This document shows, piece by piece, positions 11,462 through 15,600 of a stretch of 15,600 nt of DNA. The notes under the pieces are model-generated. The model had not been told where the DNA came from and searched no databases. It worked only from the letters and a program-made list of their open reading frames with translations. Position 1 is the stretch's first letter, and the number at the start of each line of letters is the position of its first letter. Location: NCBI GenBank assembly GCA_946482585.1, contig CAMLSI010000060.1, positions 1 through 15,600 of the forward strand. The letters are read 5' to 3'. This stretch comes from an uncultured Lysobacteraceae bacterium. Its GTDB lineage: Bacteria; Pseudomonadota; Gammaproteobacteria; Xanthomonadales; Rhodanobacteraceae. The position numbers and the translations under genes were made by a program.

Positions 11462-11510
11462 CATCGGCTGGCACAGCCGCCAGCTCCCTCTTCCGATTGC
11501 AGCCACTCCC

Positions 11511-12431
11511 ATGCCCCGCCCCATCTGGAACGGAACCATCTCCTTCGGCCTGTTGCAGGTTCCGGTGCAGCTGATGCCCGGCGCACGCAGCACCGATGTG
11601 CATTTCCGCATGCTCGACGGACGCACGAAGTCGCCGATCCGCTACGAGCGCGTGAACAGCGAGACCGGCGAGGAAGTGCCGTGGAAGGACATCGTGAAGG
11701 CGTACGAATACGCCAAGGGCAGCTACGCGGTCATCGATGAAAAAGAGCTCAAGCGCGTCGCCCCCGAATCGACCGAGACCGTCGACATCGAGGCGTTCGT
11801 CGACGTCGACGCGATCGACGAGCGCTATTTCGAGAAACCCTACGTGCTCGTCCCGGGCAAGCGTGCGAGCAAAGGCTACGTGCTGCTGCGGGAAACCCTG
11901 AAGAAAACGCGCAAAGTCGGCATCGCGAAACTCGTGATCCGCACGCGCCAGTACCTCGCGATGCTCAAGCCGCACGAACGCGCACTGATCCTGATCCTGC
12001 TGCGCTTTCCGCAGGAACTCGTCGATACCGCGGACTACGAGCTGCCCAAGAGCGGTGTCGCGGGCGAGCGCATCACCGCGCGCGAACTCGACATGGCGGC
12101 CAAGCTGGTCGAGTCGATGAGCGCCGACTGGAAGCCGGCCGACTACAAGGACGACTTCCGCGACAAGCTGCGCAAGATCATCGAAGCCAGCATCAAGAAG
12201 GGCCGCGGCCGCGCGGCGCCGAAGCTCGAGCCGCTGGAGGCCGAACGCGAGGAATCGACGAACGTCGTCGACTTCATGGCCTTGCTCGAAAAGAGCCTCG
12301 CGAGCGGGCGGCGCAGCAAGCCGGCATCGGGCGGCACCGCCAAGGCTGCGACGAAACGCGCGGCCAAAAAGCCCGCTGCGCGCAAGAAGACCGCCGCGAA
12401 GAAAGCGGCGAAGACCGCGCGCACCCGCTAG
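11511..12431 (+). CDS. ku: Ku protein, non-homologous end joining
   Basis: This is a 306-residue bacterial Ku. It forms a homodimeric ring that binds DNA ends and recruits ligase LigD for double-strand break repair. The opening PRPIWNGTISFGLLQVPV is the family hallmark. The beta-barrel core runs to about 200 with blocks SPIRYERVNSETGEEVPW, FEKPYVLVPGK and RFPQELVD. The conserved minimal C-terminal segment at 207-230 (DWKPADYKDDFRDKLRKII) is the part known to contact LigD. Residues 266-306 are a Lys/Ala-rich tail (KPAARKKTAAKKAAKTA), like the basic extensions of some Pseudomonas and mycobacterial Ku proteins that modulate DNA binding and threading. The start is fixed by homology, since no good Shine-Dalgarno is present. 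No ligD is visible in this window. The neighbours are the trehalose operon upstream and a convergent MurE-like gene. Confidence 0.95.
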   Translation: MPRPIWNGTISFGLLQVPVQLMPGARSTDVHFRMLDGRTKSPIRYERVNSETGEEVPWKDIVKAYEYAKGSYAVIDEKELKRVAPESTETVDIEAFVDVDAIDERYFEKPYVLVPGKRASKGYVLLRETLKKTRKVGIAKLVIRTRQYLAMLKPHERALILILLRFPQELVDTADYELPKSGVAGERITARELDMAAKLVESMSADWKPADYKDDFRDKLRKIIEASIKKGRGRAAPKLEPLEAEREESTNVVDFMALLEKSLASGRRSKPASGGTAKAATKRAAKKPAARKKTAAKKAAKTARTR

Positions 12432-12492
12432 CGCGTGCTCGCACGGGCGAGCGCGATCGAGGCGGTGAGGCAATCCGCATCCCCAGTCGCGC

Positions 12493-12509
12493 GGTCGCCT
12501 GCGGCGACC
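12493..12509 (+). terminator. hairpin between convergent ku and MurE-like genes
   Basis: GGTCGCC (12493-12499) and GGCGACC (12503-12509) form a perfect 7-bp stem with a TGC loop in the 83-base gap between two convergent genes. The plus-strand side is followed by GGGCTATCTTTC, a weak pyrimidine tail. On the minus strand no T tract follows. It may end ku transcription, but the lack of a proper U run keeps this tentative. Confidence 0.4.
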
Positions 12510-12514
12510 ACGGG

Positions 12515-14017
12515 CTATCTTTCGCCGCGCCCCGACACCTGCTCCGCGATCGCCGCCGCCACGCGCCGGTCATCGAAGTCGATGCGGCGCTCGATGCCGC
12601 CGGCATCGACACTGAGCACGGTTTCGGCGCCGCGCCCGGCGATGAGCACGGTGTCGCCGGCCTGCGCGAGACTCAGCGCCTGCTCGATCGCCGCGCGGCG
12701 TTCGTCGACGACATGCACCTTGGCACGATGCACCGTCTCGACGCCGGCGAGAATGTCGGCCGAGATCCCGCGGAATGCTTCGCCGCGGAAATTGTCCGGC
12801 GTGACGACGACGATATCGGCGCGCTCGGCCGCGATGCGGCCCATGACCGGCCGCTTGGTCGCATCACGCTTGCCGCCACAGCCGAACACGCAGATCAGCC
12901 GACCCGGCGTCAGCGGGCGCAAGGTGTCGAGCACGACCTCCAGCGCGCCGGGCTTGTGCGCGAAATCGACGACGACCGACACGCCGCCGCGATGCGCGAC
13001 GCGCTCCATGCGCCCGGGCACCGGCTGCATCGCGCGCAAACCCTGCTCCAGCGCTGCGCGCGGCACGCCGAGTCCATGCGAGAGCGCCACGGCACCGAGA
13101 ATGTTCTCGGCGTTGAAACGGCCGATCAGCGGCGAATCGATCGCCGCCACGACCGTGCCGTCGATGCGAATCTCGCCGGCGATGCCCGCGGCCGAAACCG
13201 CGAGCGCAGCGCCGTCGAACTGGCGCTGCGCGGAGACGACGCCGTACGCGAGCGGGGCGTGGTCCGGGAACAGTGCCGATGCCGCGAGCTGCGCCTGCAG
13301 TCGCGCGCCCCAGGCATCGTCGACGTTGATCGCCGCTCGCGGCGACTTGCCGCGGCGGCGTGCCGCATCGACGTAGTCGGTGAACAGGCGCGCCTTCGCG
13401 GCGAAATAGTTTTCCATGGTTTCGTGCAGGTCGAGGTGCTCGACCGAGAGGTTCGTGAACACCATGCCGTCGAACGCGACGCCGAGCGTGCGTCCCTGCT
13501 CGAGCGCGTGCGAGGACACTTCCATCGCGACCGCCGTGCAGCCGGCATCGGCCATGTCGCGCAGGGTCCTGTTGAGCACGAAGGTACTCGGCGTCGTGTT
13601 CGGCGACGGCAGCACGCGGCCGGCGTGGCGCATGTTTTCGGTGCCGATGACGCCGACGGAATGGCCGCCGGCCTGCAGCAGGCTTTCGAGCAGGTAGGTG
13701 GTCGTGGTCTTGCCGCAGGTGCCGGTCACGCCGGCCATCAGCAGTCGCGCACTCGGATCGCCGTAGAACGCCCGCGCGAGTTCGGCGGCGGCGCGGCGGC
13801 GGTTCGCGACGCGTATGCACTGCGCCGGCGGCAGCTGCGGCAGATCGCAGTCGCTGACGACGAGCGCGGCGCCGGCGGCCAGCGCCTGTTCCAGGAATTC
13901 GTCCCTGCGCGTGCGTCCGCCGCCATAGACGAATACGCCGCCGGCGACGAGTTCGCGCGTGTCGTCAGTGACGATGGGATAGCGCCGTATACCGGCGACG
14001 AGATCTTCGAAAGTCAT
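12515..14017 (-). CDS. MurE-like Mur ligase, divergent and outside a division/cell-wall cluster
   Basis: This is a 500-residue three-domain Mur ligase closest to MurE, which adds the third amino acid (usually meso-diaminopimelate) to UDP-MurNAc-dipeptide. Retained blocks are TDDTREL, MEVSSHALEQGR at 165-176, VFTNLSVEHLDLHETMENYF at 186-205, NVDD, GRFNAENILGA, PGRMERV, LICVFGCGGKRDATKRPVMG at 374-393 and AGRGAE. Altered signatures are the P-loop GVTGTCGKTTT, where MurE has TGTNGKT (C101), NTTPSTF for TTPDP, DFAHKPGALE for DYAHTPDALE, DNFRGE for the DNPR(S/T)E diaminopimelate motif (F410), and GRGAE for GKGHE. It stands alone beside ku and topoisomerase IB, with no murF, mraY or fts genes. It may be a paralogue with another substrate, or a lineage-specific MurE. 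I start at the second ATG (14017), since MTFEDLVAGI matches the usual MurE beginning and an ACGGA lies 6 bases upstream. An ATG at 14041 is possible. Confidence 0.82.
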   Translation of the reverse strand: MTFEDLVAGIRRYPIVTDDTRELVAGGVFVYGGGRTRRDEFLEQALAAGAALVVSDCDLPQLPPAQCIRVANRRRAAAELARAFYGDPSARLLMAGVTGTCGKTTTTYLLESLLQAGGHSVGVIGTENMRHAGRVLPSPNTTPSTFVLNRTLRDMADAGCTAVAMEVSSHALEQGRTLGVAFDGMVFTNLSVEHLDLHETMENYFAAKARLFTDYVDAARRRGKSPRAAINVDDAWGARLQAQLAASALFPDHAPLAYGVVSAQRQFDGAALAVSAAGIAGEIRIDGTVVAAIDSPLIGRFNAENILGAVALSHGLGVPRAALEQGLRAMQPVPGRMERVAHRGGVSVVVDFAHKPGALEVVLDTLRPLTPGRLICVFGCGGKRDATKRPVMGRIAAERADIVVVTPDNFRGEAFRGISADILAGVETVHRAKVHVVDERRAAIEQALSLAQAGDTVLIAGRGAETVLSVDAGGIERRIDFDDRRVAAAIAEQVSGRGER

Positions 14018-14067
14018 AGGTATCCGTGCGAAATGGCGCATCGCGCGCCTGCGCTCGCATCCAGGCT

Positions 14068-14142
14068 ACGCCGGAATTCTGGCGTGCCGCGGGCACGAGG
14101 CGGGCCGATTCGGGTCGACGGCGGGCGGCGCCGTCAGCCCGC
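14068..14142. repeat. cluster of inverted repeats upstream of the MurE-like gene
   Basis: The 220-base gap between the MurE-like gene and the small minus-strand gene contains no coding region I can support. It has three neighbouring dyads. The first is 14068-14085, ACGCC and GGCGT around GAATTC. The second is 14084-14096, GTGCC-GCG-GGCAC. The third is a nested pair at 14117-14142, where GACGGC/GCCGTC and GCGGGC/GCCCGC overlap and compete. They lie 50-125 bases before the MurE-like start, in its likely leader or promoter. Short GC-rich dyads arise easily in such sequence, so a regulatory role is only possible. Confidence 0.3.
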
Positions 14143-14237
14143 AATCATCGCACGAAGCGCGGCACGGACCGAGGCGTGAACCGGACGGATACCGCACGTC
14201 GCGCAGTGCCGGGACGATGCGTCGCGCCATCGCCGTT

Positions 14238-14459
14238 TCAGGCCAGGATCGAGAACCAGTCTCCCGTACTGGATTCCACGAGCGCGCGCGCATCCATCGT
14301 GCTGAACGAATACCAGCGGCCCTGGGCGTCGCGCGCCCACCGCAGCGGTTCGACGCGCACTGCCCCTGCATCGCCGGGGCGCGGTTCGCAGAATACTTCG
14401 AGCTCACGTGTTTCGCCGCGCCTCGCCCGTACCCGGAGTTTCGTCTTCTTGTCGTACAT
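14238..14459 (-). CDS. small hypothetical protein, 73 residues
   Basis: I do not recognise this family. The ATG at 14459 has AGGGAG about 7 bases upstream, which supports real translation. The protein starts with a basic stretch (MYDKKTKLRVRARRGETREL) and continues through EVFCEPRPGDAG. It ends with an aromatic segment: RWYSFSTMDARALV, then TGDWFSILA. There is no signal peptide or membrane segment and a single Cys (C24). The alternation of charged and hydrophobic residues suggests a small beta-rich fold. It is divergent from topoisomerase IB and upstream of, and on the same strand as, the MurE-like gene, with a 220-base gap that makes an operon uncertain. The same frame remains open to 14678, but no good start lies there. 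Confidence 0.55.
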   Translation of the reverse strand: MYDKKTKLRVRARRGETRELEVFCEPRPGDAGAVRVEPLRWARDAQGRWYSFSTMDARALVESSTGDWFSILA

Positions 14460-14707
14460 GGCCGGCTCCCTGCCGCAGTGGTTCATCCATGGAAGCGCAG
14501 AAGTCGTGCCGGAGGGCAATGCCGCCAACGCATTGAATCCAGATGCGGCATCGCGACGGCATGACGACGACGCCGCGCCGATTGCAAGCCGCGCCCGCGC
14601 AAGGCATGCAGAGTGCCCGAAATGCGCGCGGCCACGGCGCTCGCCTGCGCTGTCGCAGCACTGGCGCGAAGGCTGCACGATGGCGACCGGATACCGCCGG
14701 AGCCGTC
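14460..14707. promoter_or_regulatory. divergent intergenic region before topoisomerase IB
   Basis: This 248-base stretch separates the small minus-strand gene from the topoisomerase IB start and should hold both promoters. I see the ribosome sites at each end (AGGGAG on the minus side, CGGAG at 14698-14702 on the plus side) and a TTGAAT at 14533-14538, but no matching -10 at proper spacing. No repeat, RNA gene or further coding frame is convincing here. Confidence 0.35.
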
Positions 14708-15600
14708 ATGCCTGCCGCCGCCCGCCCGTCACACCGTCGTCTGCCCGCGAGCCTTCGCTACGTCAGCGACGCCGCGCCGGGCATCCGCCGGCGTCGACAC
14801 GGCAAGGCGTTCATCTACCTGCATCCGCGCGGCCAGCGTGTCGGCGATCCGCGGATACTCGCGCGCATCCGCAAGCTCGCGATACCGCCGGCGTATCGCG
14901 ACGTCTGGATCTGCCTGCACGCCGACGGCCACCTGCAGGCGACCGGCCGCGACGCGCGCGGACGCAAGCAGTATCGCTATCACGTGCATTTCCGCGCATT
15001 TCGCGAACAACACAAATATGCGCTGCTCGAGGACTTCGCCGCGGCGCTGCCGCGGCTGCGCCGCCGTCTGCACGAGCAGCTCGAGCAGCCGGCGCTGTCG
15101 CGCGACAAGGTGCTGGCCGCCGTCGTCAGCCTGCTCGACCGGACCCTGATCCGCATCGGCAACGAGGAATACGCACGCAGCAACAGCTCCTATGGACTGA
15201 CCACGCTGCGCGACCGTCATGCGCGGATCACTCGGCGCCGGATCGCGCTGCGCTTTCGCGGCAAGACCGGCAAGCCGCAGCACGTGGTGCTGTCCGACGC
15301 GCGTCTCGCGCGCATCGTACGGCGCTGCCAGGAATTGCCCGGCCAGTTGCTGTTCCAGTACGTCGGCGCCGACGGCCGGCCGCATCCGCTGCGCTCGACC
15401 GACGTCAACGCGTTCCTCGCCGAGCACACCGGGCTTGCGCTGACCGCGCGCACGTTCCGCACCTGGGGCGCGACCGCGGCACTCGTGCGCGCCTGGCAGG
15501 ATTCGTTGCAGACCGATCCAGAGCAGGAAGCGACGCCGCGCCTCAAGGACTGCATCGCGCGCGTCGCCGCGCGCCTCGGCAACACGGCGGCGGTCTGCCG
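14708..15600 (+). CDS. DNA topoisomerase IB, 5' part (3' end outside window)
   Basis: The first 297 residues of a poxvirus-type bacterial topoisomerase IB are visible. The enzyme relaxes supercoils through a 3'-phosphotyrosyl intermediate. The N-terminal domain is shown by LRYVSDAAPGIRRRRHGKAF, LAIPPAYRDVWICLHADGH, then GRDARGRKQYRYH. The catalytic domain has IGNEEYARSNSSYGLTTLRDRH with R168, RGKTGKPQHVVL with K186, and ARTFRTWGATAALV with R251. The window stops in RLGNTAAVCR, just before the position where the family has its active tyrosine (NTxAVCRxxYxxP), so the nucleophile itself cannot be checked. The ATG at 14708 has CGGAG 5 bases upstream. Such enzymes are often encoded near bacterial ku/ligD genes, but that link is only suggestive. 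The frame continues past 15600. Confidence 0.93.
   Translation, partial: MPAAARPSHRRLPASLRYVSDAAPGIRRRRHGKAFIYLHPRGQRVGDPRILARIRKLAIPPAYRDVWICLHADGHLQATGRDARGRKQYRYHVHFRAFREQHKYALLEDFAAALPRLRRRLHEQLEQPALSRDKVLAAVVSLLDRTLIRIGNEEYARSNSSYGLTTLRDRHARITRRRIALRFRGKTGKPQHVVLSDARLARIVRRCQELPGQLLFQYVGADGRPHPLRSTDVNAFLAEHTGLALTARTFRTWGATAALVRAWQDSLQTDPEQEATPRLKDCIARVAARLGNTAAVC

Noticed and set aside
11469..11486. Possible sigma-54 promoter (TGGCAC) upstream of ku
   Set aside because: The -24 like TGGCAC is present but no TTGCA-type -12 element follows at 5 bases; it is part of a GC-rich hairpin.
12713..14179. 488-codon plus-strand open frame opposite the MurE-like gene
   Set aside because: Shadow frame; the minus strand carries the complete Mur ligase motifs.

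Overview
The window is a GC-rich (about two-thirds G+C), gene-dense bacterial chromosome segment. Gene families, codon use and operon style point to a proteobacterium. I favour a gammaproteobacterium related to Xanthomonadales/Nevskiales or Pseudomonas, but taxonomy cannot be fixed without a search. There are no RNA genes, insertion sequences, phage genes or CRISPR repeats. Long open frames opposite real genes are high-GC shadows and were left out.

Layout. (a) 1-1242, plus strand: the 3' end of a DUF4142 protein and a BON-domain protein with a long disordered Gly/Arg/Tyr-rich front. (b) 1300-6299, minus strand: a tight operon of five overlapping genes, read otsB (trehalose-6-phosphate phosphatase), an MscS-type channel with a BON-like periplasmic piece, ybhP (EEP-family hydrolase), clsB (cardiolipin synthase) and ybhN (membrane protein). 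(c) 6300-6446: a 147-bp divergent control region with a 20-bp dyad. (d) 6447-11400, plus strand: otsA, a 1083-residue trehalose synthase/maltokinase-like fusion, and a 67-residue TFPASDP-motif protein. (e) 11511-12431: ku, the end-binding protein of bacterial non-homologous end joining. (f) 12515-14017, minus strand: a stand-alone MurE-like ligase with altered signature motifs. (g) 14238-14459, minus strand: an unrecognised 73-residue protein. (h) 14708 to the window end: topoisomerase IB, cut just before its catalytic tyrosine.

Together these look like an osmotic/desiccation/stationary-phase stress locus: trehalose synthesis and interconversion, membrane-tension relief, cardiolipin synthesis and DNA-end repair. 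The combination recalls the RpoS-controlled stress region of Pseudomonas aeruginosa, and clsB/ybhP/ybhN keep the association known from E. coli. The most unusual point is the C-terminal maltokinase-like half of the trehalose synthase. It keeps the family scaffold in an intact reading frame but has lost the expected ATP-binding lysine and the catalytic aspartate of the HGD motif, so it reads as a pseudokinase. Other points worth a look are the split of otsA and otsB into divergent operons and the MurE paralogue with Cys in its P-loop.
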